Shown in pieces: positions 34,493-44,330 of a stretch of DNA of 64,000 nucleotides; position 1 is the first letter of the stretch; every line of letters begins with the position of its first letter. The position numbers and the translations under genes are program-made. The stretch spans positions 248,001-312,000 of the forward strand of contig NZ_CABVPN010000003.1 of assembly GCF_902499115.1 (NCBI RefSeq), written 5' to 3'. This stretch comes from Burkholderia diffusa. GTDB lineage: Bacteria > Pseudomonadota > Gammaproteobacteria > Burkholderiales > Burkholderiaceae. The notes under the pieces were generated by a model. The model had not been told where the DNA came from. It did not search any database and saw only the letters and a program-made list of their open reading frames with translations.

Positions 34493-37360
34493 TTACGCAG
34501 GCAACCGATCGAGCTGAGCGCGCAGTTTTTCCAGCGTGCTCTGGAATTCCGCGACGCGCTTCTGCTCCTGTTCGACCACGGCCGGCGGCGCTTTCGCGAC
34601 GAACGCCTCGTTGCCGAGCTTCGCGTTGCACTTCGCGATCTCGCCCGTCAGACGCGCGATTTCCTTCGACAGGCGCTCGCGTTCGGCCGCGACGTCGATT
34701 TCCACCTTCAGCACCAGCTTGTTCGGGCCCACGATCGCGATCGGCGCGCCGTGCGCCGCCTGGTCGAGCGTCGCTTCGTCGGCCAGGATCTGCACTTCCG
34801 ACAGGCGGGCGAGGGCCTGGACGTACGGCGCGAACGAGCGCAGGCGCTCGGCATCGCCGGCCGCGAGCAGCGGCACCTTGGTCGCCGGCGACAGGTTCAT
34901 CTCGCCGCGCAGGTTGCGGCACGCGTCGACGATCGCCTTCAGGTCGGCCGCCCATTGCTCCGATGCCTCGTCGATCTTCTGCAGGTTCGCAATCGGATAC
35001 GCCTGCGTCATCAGCGACGCTTCGCCCTCGGCCTTGCCTTGCGGATAACGGCCGGCGAGCGGCGCGACCTTCTGCCAGAGCGCTTCGGTGATGAACGGAA
35101 TGATCGGGTGCGCGAGGCGCAGCACCGTTTCCAGCACGCGCAGCAGTGTGCGGCGCGTCGCGCGCTGCTGTTCCGGCGTGCCGTTCTGGATCTGCACCTT
35201 CGCGAGTTCGAGGTACCAGTCGCAGTACTCGTCCCACACGAACTTGTAGATGCTGGTGGCGATGTTGTCGAAGCGGTAGTCGGCGAAGCCCTTCGCGATG
35301 TCGGCCTCGGTGCGCTGCAGGAGCGACACGATCCAGCGGTCGGCCGCCGAGAAGTCGAGGTAGCCGCCGGGGCCGCAGTCGCCCGCGCCGCACACTTCCG
35401 GCTTGTCGGCGCCGCAGTCGTGGCCTTCGCAGTTCATCAGCACGAAGCGCGTGGCGTTCCACAGCTTGTTGCAGAAGTTGCGATAGCCTTCGCAGCGCGC
35501 GAGGTCGAAATTCACGTTGCGGCCGAGCGTCGCCATCGACGCCATCGTGAAGCGCAGCGCGTCGGTGCCGAACGCGGCGATGCCGTCCGGGAATTCCTTG
35601 CGCGTCTTCTTTTCGATGGTGGCGGCCTGTTTCGGGTTCATCAGGCCCGTCGTGCGCTTCGCGACCAGCGTCTCGAGGTCGATGCCGTCGACGATGTCGA
35701 TCGGGTCGAGCGTGTTGCCCTTGCTCTTCGACATCTTCTGGCCTTCCGCGTCGCGCACGAGGCCGTGCACGTAGACGGTGTGGAACGGCACCTTGCCGGT
35801 GAAGTGCGTCGTCATCATCACCATCCGGGCGACCCAGAAGAAGATGATGTCGAAGCCCGTGACGAGTACCGACGACGGCAGGAAGTGCTTCAGTTCAGGC
35901 GTTTCGTTCGGCCAGCCGAGCGACGAGAACGGCACGAGCGCCGACGAGAACCACGTGTCGAGCACGTCTTCATCGCGCTTCAGCGCGCCCGTGTAGCCTT
36001 GCGCGGCGGCCTTCGCGCGCGCGTCTTCCTCGTTGCGTGCGACGAACACCTCGCCGTTCTCGCCGTACCATGCGGGAATCTGGTGGCCCCACCACAGCTG
36101 GCGCGAGATGCACCAGTCCTGGATGTTCTCGAGCCACTGGTAGTAGGTGGTCGTCCAGTTTTCCGGCACGAACTTGATCTGGCCGTTGCGCACGACGTCG
36201 AGCGACGTTTCGGTGATCGACTTGCCCGGGTTGAACGTGCCTTCCGGCGCCGGCTTCGTCATCGCGACGAACCACTGGTCGGTCAGCATCGGCTCGATCA
36301 CGACGCCCGTGCGGTCGCCGCGCGGCACCATCAGCTTGTGCGGCTTCACGGAGTCGAGGAAGCCTTCCGCATCGAGGTCGGCGACGATCGCCTTGCGCGC
36401 GTCGAAGCGGTCGAGGCCGCGATACTGCTCGGGGCCGTTGTCGTTGATCTTGGCGTCGAGCGTCAGGATCTCGATCGGCGTGAGGTTGTGGCGCAGGCCG
36501 ACCTGGTAGTCGTTGAAGTCGTGCGCGGGCGTGACCTTCACGACACCCGTGCCGAACTCGCGGTCGACGTAGTCGTCGGCGATCACCGGGATCTCGCGGC
36601 CCGTCAGCGGCAGCGTGACGAGCTTGCCGATCAGGTGCGCGTAGCGTTCGTCTTCCGGATGGACCATCAGCGCGACGTCGCCGAGCATCGTCTCGGGACG
36701 CGTCGTCGCGACGGTCAGCGAGCCCGAACCGTCGACGAGCGGGTAGCGGATGTGCCACAGGTGGCCGTTTTCCTCTTCGCTCGCGACCTCGAGATCCGAC
36801 ACCGCGGTGAGCAGCACCGGATCCCAGTTGACGAGGCGCTTGCCGCGGTAGATCAGGCCCTGTTCGTAGAGCGTGACGAACACGTCGCGCACGGCGGCGG
36901 ACATCTTGTCGTCCATCGTGAAGTATTCGCGCGACCAGTCGGGCGACGCGCCGAGGCGGCGCACCTGGCCGGTGATCGTCGAACCGGACTTTTCCTTCCA
37001 TTCCCACACGCGCTCGACGAACTTCTCACGGCCGAGGTCGTGTCGCGACACGCCCTGTGCGTCGAGCTGGCGCTCGACGACGATCTGGGTCGCGATCCCC
37101 GCGTGGTCGGTGCCGGGCAGCCACAGTGTGTTCTCGCCGAGCATCCGGTGGTAGCGGGTGAGGCCGTCCATGATCGTCTGGTTGAACGCGTGGCCCATGT
37201 GCAGCGTGCCCGTCACGTTCGGCGGCGGCAACTGGATCGAGAAATCGGGGCGGGCCGGATCGAAGGCCGGGGCCGCATAGCCGCGCTTTTCCCACTCCGG
37301 CCCCCATTGGGACTCGATGGTGCGGGGCTCGAAACTCTTCGCAAGCGTGTTGTCGCTCAT
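34493..37360 (-). CDS. valS: Valyl-tRNA synthetase
   Basis: A 955-aa class-I aminoacyl-tRNA synthetase. The HIGH-type motif (NVTGTLHMGH, residues ~40-50) and the KMSKS motif (GQKMSKSKGN) are both intact, with the editing domain between them. The C-terminal coiled-coil arm (~890-955) is present. The ATG at 37360 is preferred to an upstream in-frame ATG at 37408, which would overlap the likely promoter. It is divergent from the helicase gene; a TATAAT on the minus strand lies at 37408-37413. Confidence 0.97.
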   Translation of the reverse strand: MSDNTLAKSFEPRTIESQWGPEWEKRGYAAPAFDPARPDFSIQLPPPNVTGTLHMGHAFNQTIMDGLTRYHRMLGENTLWLPGTDHAGIATQIVVERQLDAQGVSRHDLGREKFVERVWEWKEKSGSTITGQVRRLGASPDWSREYFTMDDKMSAAVRDVFVTLYEQGLIYRGKRLVNWDPVLLTAVSDLEVASEEENGHLWHIRYPLVDGSGSLTVATTRPETMLGDVALMVHPEDERYAHLIGKLVTLPLTGREIPVIADDYVDREFGTGVVKVTPAHDFNDYQVGLRHNLTPIEILTLDAKINDNGPEQYRGLDRFDARKAIVADLDAEGFLDSVKPHKLMVPRGDRTGVVIEPMLTDQWFVAMTKPAPEGTFNPGKSITETSLDVVRNGQIKFVPENWTTTYYQWLENIQDWCISRQLWWGHQIPAWYGENGEVFVARNEEDARAKAAAQGYTGALKRDEDVLDTWFSSALVPFSSLGWPNETPELKHFLPSSVLVTGFDIIFFWVARMVMMTTHFTGKVPFHTVYVHGLVRDAEGQKMSKSKGNTLDPIDIVDGIDLETLVAKRTTGLMNPKQAATIEKKTRKEFPDGIAAFGTDALRFTMASMATLGRNVNFDLARCEGYRNFCNKLWNATRFVLMNCEGHDCGADKPEVCGAGDCGPGGYLDFSAADRWIVSLLQRTEADIAKGFADYRFDNIATSIYKFVWDEYCDWYLELAKVQIQNGTPEQQRATRRTLLRVLETVLRLAHPIIPFITEALWQKVAPLAGRYPQGKAEGEASLMTQAYPIANLQKIDEASEQWAADLKAIVDACRNLRGEMNLSPATKVPLLAAGDAERLRSFAPYVQALARLSEVQILADEATLDQAAHGAPIAIVGPNKLVLKVEIDVAAERERLSKEIARLTGEIAKCNAKLGNEAFVAKAPPAVVEQEQKRVAEFQSTLEKLRAQLDRLPA

Positions 37361-37528
37361 GGTGGAAATCTGCCGAAAAATGCGTGAATTGGATGCCGAA
37401 TCTGACAATTATAAATGGATGCACATCGGCCAGCCATTGCTTGCCCGCGCGGGCAGGTCGCAGGGGCGCCGCAACGCGGGCGACGGCATGCGGCGGAACG
37501 GATCGAAAACGGCATCGCGCGGCCGACT

Positions 37529-37534
37529 TATAAT
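37529..37534 (+). promoter_or_regulatory. -10 element of the uvrD-type gene
   Basis: A perfect TATAAT lies 40 bp upstream of the helicase ATG in otherwise GC-rich sequence. The -35 region is poor. Confidence 0.55.
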
Positions 37535-37573
37535 GGCGGGTCCGCACTTTTCTCGCACGTCCGCTGCCGCTCC

Positions 37574-39937
37574 ATGCCCGATCTGCTCGCCAATCTGAAC
37601 CCTGAACAATACGCCGCCGTCACGCTGCCGAACGAACCGGCGCTGATCCTCGCGGGGGCGGGCAGCGGCAAGACCCGCGTGCTGATCACGCGCATCGCGT
37701 GGCTGATTCAGCAGGGCTACGCGTCGCCGGCCACCGTGCTTGCCGTCACCTTCACGAACAAGGCCGCGCGCGAAATGATGGCGCGGCTGTCGGCGATGAT
37801 GCCGATCGACACGCGCGGCATGTGGATCGGCACGTTCCACGGGCTGTGCAACCGGATGCTGCGCACGCACTGGCGCGACGCCAGCCTGCCGCAGACCTTC
37901 CAGATCCTCGATACGGCCGACCAGTTGTCCGCGATCAAGCGGCTGATGAAGGCGGCGAATGTCGACGACGAAAAATATCCGCCGAAGAACGTCCAGTACT
38001 TCATCAACAACGCGAAGGAGCAGGGGCTGCGTCCCGACAAGGTCGACGCGTCCGACAACTTCAACCGCAAGTTCGTCGAGCTCTACCAGGCGTACGACCA
38101 GCAGTGCCAGCGCGAGGGTGTCGTCGACTTCCCCGAGCTGCTGCTGCGCTGCTACGAGCTGCTCGCGTACAACGCGCCGCTGCGCGCGCACTACCAGGCG
38201 CGCTTCAAGCATATTCTCGTCGACGAGTTCCAGGACACCAACAAGCTGCAGTACGCGTGGCTCAAGATGCTCGCGGGCGGCGAGAACGCGATCTTCGCGG
38301 TCGGCGACGACGACCAGTCGATCTACGCGTTCCGCGGTGCGAACGTCGGCAACATGCGCGACTTCGAAGACGAATTCCGCGTGCGCAACCTGATCAAGCT
38401 CGAGCAGAACTACCGGTCGCACGGCAACATCCTCGACGCGGCGAACCAGCTGATCTCGAACAACTCGCATCGCCTCGGCAAGAACCTGCGCACCGACGCC
38501 GGCCATGGCGAGCCCGTGCGCGTGTACGAGGCGAGCACCGATGCGCAGGAAGCCGGCTGGATCGTCGAGGAGATCCGCTCGCTGATCAACACCGGGATGT
38601 CGCGCAGCGAGGTTGCCGTCCTGTATCGCAGCAATGCGCAGTCGCGTGCGATCGAGCACACGCTGATGACGTCGGGCATCCCGTATCGCGTGTACGGCGG
38701 CCTGCGCTTCTTCGAGCGCCAGGAAGTGAAGCACGCGCTCGCGTACCTGCGCCTGATCGACAACCCGAACGACGACACCGCGTTCGTGCGCGTCGTGAAT
38801 TTCCCGACGCGCGGGATCGGCGCGCGCTCGATCGAGCAGCTCGCGGACGCCGCGCGCCTGTACGACTGCTCGATGGCCGCGGCGATCCCGTACGTCACCG
38901 GCAAGGCTGGCACGAGCCTCGGCGCGTTCGCGAACCTCGTCGCGAAGATGCGCGCCGAGACGCAGCAGATGAGCCTGCCGGAAACGGTCGAATACGTCGT
39001 GCGCGCGAGTGGCCTCGCCGATTTCTACCAGGGCGAGCGCGAAGGCCAGGACCGCCTCGAGAACTTGCAGGAACTCGTGAACGCGGCCACCGCGTTCGTC
39101 AGCGAGGAAGGCTACGGGCTCGATGCGCCGGCCCGCTCGATTCCGCTGCGCGCGGGCGCGATCGCGGCGCCGGAGCTTGGCGTGGACGTGGACGATCCGA
39201 CAGTCGACGTGCTCGATCCGGCGCCGCTCGGCGACCCCGCGCAGAACCCCGACACGATGACGCCGCTCGCGGGCTTCCTGTCGCACGCGTCGCTGGAAGC
39301 CGGCGACAACCAGGCGCAGGCCGGCCAGGACGCGGTGCAGCTGATGACGGTGCACGCGGCGAAGGGTCTCGAATTCTCGGCCGTGTTCATCACCGGCCTC
39401 GAGGAAGGGCTGTTCCCGCACGAGAACAGCGTGCTCGAATCGGATGGTCTCGAGGAAGAGCGGCGGCTGATGTATGTTGCGATCACACGCGCGAAGGAGC
39501 GGCTCTACCTGTCGTTCGCGCAGAGCCGGATGCTGCACGGCCAGACGCGATACAACGTGCGCTCGCGCTTTTTCGACGAATTGCCGGAGCACGTGCTGAA
39601 GTGGCTCACGCCGAAGGTCGAGGCGGGCTCGCGCTGGGGCGGCCGCTCGGACAACGCCGGCTGGGGGCGCGACTGGTTCGCGCGGCCGGGCGGCGGCAGT
39701 CGCGAGCAGGTCGTCGACGCGGCGGTCTCCGCGCCGCTGCCGGCGTTCGCGAACAAGCAGCGCGCGGCCGACACCGGCTTCCGCATCGGCCAGCAGGTAT
39801 TCCATACCAAGTTCGGCGAGGGGACGGTCACTGCGCTCGAAGGCAACGGCGCCGATGCGAAGGCGCAGGTGAAGTTCAAACGGCACGGCGAGAAGTGGCT
39901 CGCGCTGGCGGTCGCGAAACTGCAGGCGGTGGAATGA
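37574..39937 (+). CDS. uvrD: UvrD/Rep/PcrA-type DNA helicase
   Basis: A 787-aa superfamily-1 3'-5' DNA helicase for repair and replication. Motif I is GAGSGKT (residues 28-34), followed by TFTNKAAREM (Ia), DEFQDTN (II), GDDDQSIYAFRGA (III), QNYRS (IV), TVHAAKGLEF (V) and VAITRAKERL (VI). The C-terminal end has the Tudor-like GEGTVTALEG segment seen in UvrD/PcrA. Whether it is the functional UvrD or a Rep-type paralogue cannot be told from this window. It overlaps the nucleosidase gene by 4 bp. Confidence 0.94.
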   Translation: MPDLLANLNPEQYAAVTLPNEPALILAGAGSGKTRVLITRIAWLIQQGYASPATVLAVTFTNKAAREMMARLSAMMPIDTRGMWIGTFHGLCNRMLRTHWRDASLPQTFQILDTADQLSAIKRLMKAANVDDEKYPPKNVQYFINNAKEQGLRPDKVDASDNFNRKFVELYQAYDQQCQREGVVDFPELLLRCYELLAYNAPLRAHYQARFKHILVDEFQDTNKLQYAWLKMLAGGENAIFAVGDDDQSIYAFRGANVGNMRDFEDEFRVRNLIKLEQNYRSHGNILDAANQLISNNSHRLGKNLRTDAGHGEPVRVYEASTDAQEAGWIVEEIRSLINTGMSRSEVAVLYRSNAQSRAIEHTLMTSGIPYRVYGGLRFFERQEVKHALAYLRLIDNPNDDTAFVRVVNFPTRGIGARSIEQLADAARLYDCSMAAAIPYVTGKAGTSLGAFANLVAKMRAETQQMSLPETVEYVVRASGLADFYQGEREGQDRLENLQELVNAATAFVSEEGYGLDAPARSIPLRAGAIAAPELGVDVDDPTVDVLDPAPLGDPAQNPDTMTPLAGFLSHASLEAGDNQAQAGQDAVQLMTVHAAKGLEFSAVFITGLEEGLFPHENSVLESDGLEEERRLMYVAITRAKERLYLSFAQSRMLHGQTRYNVRSRFFDELPEHVLKWLTPKVEAGSRWGGRSDNAGWGRDWFARPGGGSREQVVDAAVSAPLPAFANKQRAADTGFRIGQQVFHTKFGEGTVTALEGNGADAKAQVKFKRHGEKWLALAVAKLQAVE

Positions 39938-40731
39938 TGACCATCGCCATGACTGAAACGGTTTCGACGCGCCCGCTCGGCATTCTGGCAGCGCTGCCCG
40001 AGGAACTCGGCGACCTGATCGCCGCGATGCGTGCCGAAGGCGTGATGAAGACGATCACGCTCGGTCGCCGCGATTATCACGTCGGCACCGTGCACGGCGC
40101 GGCCTGCGTCGTCACGCTCGCGCGGGTCGGCAAGGTTGCGGCCGCCGCGACGGTCAGCGCACTGATTCATGTGTTCGGCGTGTCCGGCATCGTATTCACC
40201 GGCGTCGCCGGCGGCGTGTCGCGCACGGTACGCGTCGGCGACGTCGTCGTCGCCGATCTGCTGCTGCAGCACGATCTCGACGCGTCGCCGCTGTTTCCGC
40301 GCTACGAGGTGCCGCTGCTCGGCATCACGCGGTTCGCGACCGATGCGGCGCTGACGGCTCGTCTGAAGGCCGCGTGCACGCTGTTCGTCGCAGAGGAGGG
40401 CGCGCGGTTCGCCGAGCGTTTCGGGCTGGCGGGTGCGACGTTGCACGGCGGGCTGATCATCAGCGGCGACCGCTTCGTGTCGAGCGAGCGGGAAGTCGTC
40501 GCGCTGCGCGACGCGCTGCCGGACGCACTCGCGGTCGAGATGGAAGGTGCGGCGATCGCGCAGGTGTGCGCCGAGCACGACGTGCCGTTCGCCATCGTGC
40601 GCACGATCTCCGATACGGCCGACGATCACGCGACGCAGTCGTTCTCGCATTTCCTGTCGGCGATCGCGAGCAGCTATTCGTCCGGCATCCTCAAGCGTTT
40701 CCTTTCGCTGCATGCGACGACGGCGGCCTGA
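39934..40731 (+). CDS. 5'-methylthioadenosine/S-adenosylhomocysteine nucleosidase-type protein
   Basis: A 265-aa purine nucleosidase of the PNP/UDP family. GVAGGVS, the phosphate-free pocket segment VEMEGAAIAQVC and the catalytic Asp in RTISDTADD match MtnN. It cleaves methylthioadenosine and S-adenosylhomocysteine in methyl-cycle salvage. Start codons at 39934 and 39937 are both possible; the first overlaps the helicase stop (ATGA). Its stop codon sits in the loop of the following terminator. Confidence 0.92.
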   Translation: MMTIAMTETVSTRPLGILAALPEELGDLIAAMRAEGVMKTITLGRRDYHVGTVHGAACVVTLARVGKVAAAATVSALIHVFGVSGIVFTGVAGGVSRTVRVGDVVVADLLLQHDLDASPLFPRYEVPLLGITRFATDAALTARLKAACTLFVAEEGARFAERFGLAGATLHGGLIISGDRFVSSEREVVALRDALPDALAVEMEGAAIAQVCAEHDVPFAIVRTISDTADDHATQSFSHFLSAIASSYSSGILKRFLSLHATTAA

Positions 40732-40748
40732 AGCCGCCGTCGCATTTT
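40718..40748 (+). terminator. Terminator of the helicase-nucleosidase operon, overlapping the stop codon
   Basis: A 10-bp perfect GC-rich stem (40718-40727 with 40733-40742) encloses a 5-nt loop and is followed by CATTTT. The TGA stop of the nucleosidase gene (40729-40731) lies inside the loop, so the left arm is coding sequence. Confidence 0.8.
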
Positions 40749-40765
40749 CCCTTCGAATCGGTCGG

Positions 40766-40793
40766 CCGGCCGCGGCACACATGCCGCGGCCGG
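40766..40793 (-). terminator. Inverted repeat after fsr-type gene
   Basis: A perfect 12-bp stem (40766-40777 with 40782-40793) with a 4-nt loop lies 5 bp past the stop of the minus-strand MFS gene. No T run follows on the minus strand, so termination efficiency is uncertain; it may act mainly as a 3'-end stabiliser. Confidence 0.55.
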
Positions 40794-40797
40794 TTCG

Positions 40798-42036
40798 TCA
40801 CGTCTTCTTGCGCCGGCTGCTTTCGAGGTTCGGCAGGAACACCGTCAGCACGCCGATCAGCGGCAGGAACGAGCACACCTTGTAGACGAACGTGATGCTC
40901 GTCGCATCCGCGAGCTGGCCGAGCACGGCGGCACCCACGCCGCCCAGGCCGAACGCGAAGCCGAAGAACAGGCCAGCGACCATCCCGACCTTGCCGGGCA
41001 TCAGCTCCGTCGCATAGACGAGGATCGCGGCGAACGCCGACGCCAGCACGACGCCGATGATCACGCTCAGCACGCTTGTCCAGAACAGGTTCGCGTACGG
41101 CAGCAGCAGCGTGAACGGCGCGACACCGAGGATCGACACCCAGATCACGTACTTGCGGCCGATCCGGTCGCCAACCGGGCCGCCGATCAGCGTGCCGGCC
41201 GCGACCGCCGCGAGGAACACGAACAGGTGGATCTGCGCGGCCTGCACGGACAGGTGGAACTTGTCGATCAGGTAGAACGTGAAATAGCTGTTGATGCTTG
41301 CGAGGTAGAAGTACTTCGAGAAGACCAGCAGCACCAGCACGCCGATCGCGGCGAGCACGCGGCCCTGCGACAGCGTCGGATGGCCGGCCGCCGCGGCCTT
41401 CTTCTTCATCGACGGATGCTTCTTGTACCAGTGGCCGATCTGCGTGAGGACGACCATCGCGACGAGCGCGGCCGCCGAGAACCACGCAATGCTGTGCTGG
41501 CCGTGCGGAATGATCACCAGCGCGGCGAGCAGCGGCCCGAGTGCCGAACCTGCGTTGCCGCCGACCTGGAACAGCGACTGCGCGAGCCCGTGCTGGCCGC
41601 CCGATGCCATCCGCGCGACGCGCGACGATTCCGGATGGAACACCGACGAGCCGCAGCCGACCAGCGCCGCCGCCGCCAGCAGCGTCGGGAAGTTCTGCGC
41701 GGCCGACATCAGCAGCAGCCCCGCGAGGGTGAAGCCCATCCCGACCGGCAGCGAATACGGTTTCGGCCGCTTGTCCGTGTACAGGCCGACAAGCGGCTGC
41801 AGCAGCGACGCGGTGATCTGGTAGGTCAGCGTGATCAGGCCGATCTGCGCGAACGACAGCGCGAACTGGCTCTTGAGCATCGGATAGATCGCGAGGATCA
41901 ACGACTGGATCATGTCGTTGAGCATGTGCGAGAAGCTGATCGCGCCGAGCACGGGGTAAACGGTACGCGGAGCGGGTGGGGCAGACGGCTGGGCTGCGGC
42001 TGTTGCGCCGGCGCCCGTATCGAGGCTGGTTTCCAT
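40798..42036 (-). CDS. MFS efflux transporter, fosmidomycin-resistance (Fsr) type
   Basis: A 412-aa inner-membrane transporter with about 12 membrane segments. The opening GAISFSHMLNDMIQSLILAIYP and the GGNAGSALGPLLAAL helix are characteristic of the Fsr group. The E. coli relative exports fosmidomycin and fosfomycin-like compounds; the natural substrate here is unknown. It is monocistronic and separated from the next gene by a 417-bp intergenic region. Confidence 0.9.
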   Translation of the reverse strand: METSLDTGAGATAAAQPSAPPAPRTVYPVLGAISFSHMLNDMIQSLILAIYPMLKSQFALSFAQIGLITLTYQITASLLQPLVGLYTDKRPKPYSLPVGMGFTLAGLLLMSAAQNFPTLLAAAALVGCGSSVFHPESSRVARMASGGQHGLAQSLFQVGGNAGSALGPLLAALVIIPHGQHSIAWFSAAALVAMVVLTQIGHWYKKHPSMKKKAAAAGHPTLSQGRVLAAIGVLVLLVFSKYFYLASINSYFTFYLIDKFHLSVQAAQIHLFVFLAAVAAGTLIGGPVGDRIGRKYVIWVSILGVAPFTLLLPYANLFWTSVLSVIIGVVLASAFAAILVYATELMPGKVGMVAGLFFGFAFGLGGVGAAVLGQLADATSITFVYKVCSFLPLIGVLTVFLPNLESSRRKKT

Positions 42037-42453
42037 GTGAGCTGAGCGAGTTGAGGTGGCGGGACGCGCTCTGATGGGGATCGGCGCGTTCGAATCGTTG
42101 TTGCGTCAAAGAAGTCTAATGTGGCGCATCGAGAATGTCAGGACAAGTTTTGTCGCGATTCGGACATTGCTGTGACGATTCGGCCATGACGCGTTTTTTG
42201 GCCAGGTATAACGCTGCGACGCTGCGGCGGGTCCGCCTTTCATCGGGCCGCGCGGGACCGGATCGGTGTTTGTCCGGACTCAAGGCGCGCCGATGGCGGC
42301 CGTAGAACGACGCAGCGACATCACAAGTGCGCCACGTGCGGCACCGGCCACGAGCCGGGCGAGCGCAGGGCGCGCGGCATGGCGGGCCATCGCGGCAATG
42401 CCGGCCGCCGGAACCGACCTTTCCGGCGGCATGATCAATACGGGGAAATATCG
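42037..42453. other. Intergenic region between fsr-type and chemoreceptor genes
   Basis: No convincing gene is seen in this 417-bp stretch. It holds GACAA-GTT-TTGTC (42142-42154) and two direct copies of CGATTCGG-N-CAT (42156-42167 and 42176-42187) spaced exactly 20 bp. The second half is GC-rich. A short ribosome-binding site (GGGGAAA) precedes the chemoreceptor start. Promoters for both divergent genes must lie here. Confidence 0.6.
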
Positions 42454-44127
42454 ATGAAAGCAGCTTCATTGCATCCGAGGCCGGTTGCGGCCGCCGCCGC
42501 ATCCGACGCAGCCGTCAGGCCCGCCGCATGGCGCGCGCGCTCAGCCGGGCGCGAACGCCGGTCGTGGACGGTCAAGGCGACGTTGCGCGCGGCCTTCGCG
42601 ATCCTGCTGGCCGGCACGCTCGCGATCGGCGTGTTTTCGTTGTGGCAGATCAGCCGGCTGAACGCGTCGATTGCGTCGGTCTATGAGCAGGGGCACGTCG
42701 CGAGCCGGGCGGCGGAGGAGGTGCGCGCCGAGGTGCTACGCGCGAGCCGCGCGCAGAAGATGCTGCTGACCGCGACCACCGCGAAGGAGCGCGACGACCT
42801 GGGCGCCGAGGTTGGCGCGGGGCTCGCGTCGATCGGCCAGGCGCTCGCGACGCTGCAGCGATACGCGGATCCGTCCGATGCGGACGATTCCGCGCGACTG
42901 CGCGCGTTCTCGATGGCGGTCGGCACGTGGAGCGGCCATCTGCGCGATTTCGTCGCGCTCGTGCAGGCGCAGCCGCTCGACCTGTCGCAGATGAACTGGC
43001 AAGTCGGCACGCAGGACGTGTCGCTGCTGGTCGAGACCGGCAAGCTCGAAAAGCTCGTCGCGATGCTGGTGAAGACGCGCGGCGCGAAGTCGAAGGCGAC
43101 GCTCGATGCGTCCGCAACGATCTTCTCGTCGTCGTTCGCGATGATCGCGGCGATGACGGCCGCGCTGATCGTGCTGGCGATCGCGATTGCCGAAGGGGTC
43201 GTGCGCCGCCTCGCGTCGCAGCTCGGCGGCGAGCCCGCGGAGGCGAAGGCGATCGCCGCCGACATCGCGCGCGGCGACCTCACACGGCATATACCGCTCG
43301 GCCGGCACGACCGCGACAGCATGGTGCGTGCGCTGTCCGACATGCAGACCGGGCTCGCGTCGACCGTCGGCGAGATCGCCGTCAGCGCCGAGGCGATCGC
43401 GGCCGCGTCCGGCGAGATCTCGACCGGCAACCTCGACCTGTCGCGGCGCACCGAGCAGCAGGCCGTCGCGCTGGAGCGCACCGCGGCCAGCATGGAGGAA
43501 CTCACGTCGACGGTGCGGCAGAATGCCGAGAACGCGCGGCAAGCGAGCACGCTCGCGGCCAATGCGTCGGCCGTCGCGGAGGCGGGCGGCGAAGTCGTCG
43601 GGCGTGTGGTCGCGACGATGAGCGAGATCGACGACAGCGCGAAGAACATTCGCGACATCATCGGCACGATCGAGGGGATCGCGTTCCAGACCAACATTCT
43701 CGCGTTGAACGCCGCGGTCGAGGCGGCGCGCGCGGGTGAGCAGGGACGCGGTTTTTCGGTGGTCGCGGGCGAGGTGCGGCTGCTCGCGCAGCGCGCGGCG
43801 ACCGCGGCGAAGGAGATCCGTGCGCTGATCGGCGCGTCGGTCGAGCGCGTCGCGAACGGCGCGGCGCTCGCGCACGACGCGGGCCGCACGATGAACGACG
43901 TGGTGCGGGCGGTCAAGCGCGTGACCGACATCATCGGCGAGATCTCCGCGGCGTCGGACGAGCAGAGCGCGGGAATCGACGAGATCGGTCGCGCCGTCAC
44001 GCAGATGGATGCGGGCACGCAGCAGAACGCGGCGCTCGTCGAACAGGCAGCCGCAGCAGCGAACGCGCTCGACGAGCAGGCGCAGGCCCTCAAGTCGCTG
44101 GTCGGACGCTTTCGCATCGCGGCCTGA
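42454..44127 (+). CDS. Methyl-accepting chemotaxis protein
   Basis: A 557-aa inner-membrane chemoreceptor. A long basic cytoplasmic N-terminus (~44 residues) precedes TM1 (~45-66). A periplasmic helical ligand domain of the Tar type follows (~67-222), then TM2 (~223-246), a HAMP region (~250-305) and the signalling domain. The conserved hairpin tip lies in IAFQTNILALNAAVEAARAG and GRGFSVVAGEVR. No C-terminal CheR-binding pentapeptide is seen (it ends RFRIAA). No other chemotaxis genes are nearby. The ligand is unknown. Confidence 0.94.
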   Translation: MKAASLHPRPVAAAAASDAAVRPAAWRARSAGRERRSWTVKATLRAAFAILLAGTLAIGVFSLWQISRLNASIASVYEQGHVASRAAEEVRAEVLRASRAQKMLLTATTAKERDDLGAEVGAGLASIGQALATLQRYADPSDADDSARLRAFSMAVGTWSGHLRDFVALVQAQPLDLSQMNWQVGTQDVSLLVETGKLEKLVAMLVKTRGAKSKATLDASATIFSSSFAMIAAMTAALIVLAIAIAEGVVRRLASQLGGEPAEAKAIAADIARGDLTRHIPLGRHDRDSMVRALSDMQTGLASTVGEIAVSAEAIAAASGEISTGNLDLSRRTEQQAVALERTAASMEELTSTVRQNAENARQASTLAANASAVAEAGGEVVGRVVATMSEIDDSAKNIRDIIGTIEGIAFQTNILALNAAVEAARAGEQGRGFSVVAGEVRLLAQRAATAAKEIRALIGASVERVANGAALAHDAGRTMNDVVRAVKRVTDIIGEISAASDEQSAGIDEIGRAVTQMDAGTQQNAALVEQAAAAANALDEQAQALKSLVGRFRIAA

Positions 44128-44330
44128 GCGTCGCTTCGTCCCACGCCGGCGCGAGCCGTCCGTGGGCGACGCGCAGGCTGGCGGGCTGCTGTCGATCGGT
44201 GACAGTCCGTGCAGTCGGCCCGCACGCAATCCCTTACAATGCGCCTCCACATAGCTGGGGGCCAGATCCGCGCGGCGCGGTCGCACCGACTCCGGGGCGA
44301 CCGCACGCCGAGCGGGTCGTAACAACGACG

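Noticed and set aside
33512..37387. A very long open frame on the plus strand opposite galU and valS.
   Set aside because: It is antisense to two well-conserved genes. Its composition (Arg/His/Val-rich, no domain) is typical of shadow frames in GC-rich DNA.
37409..39886. A long minus-strand frame opposite the helicase gene.
   Set aside because: All seven helicase motifs are on the plus strand; the antisense frame shows none of the features of a real protein.
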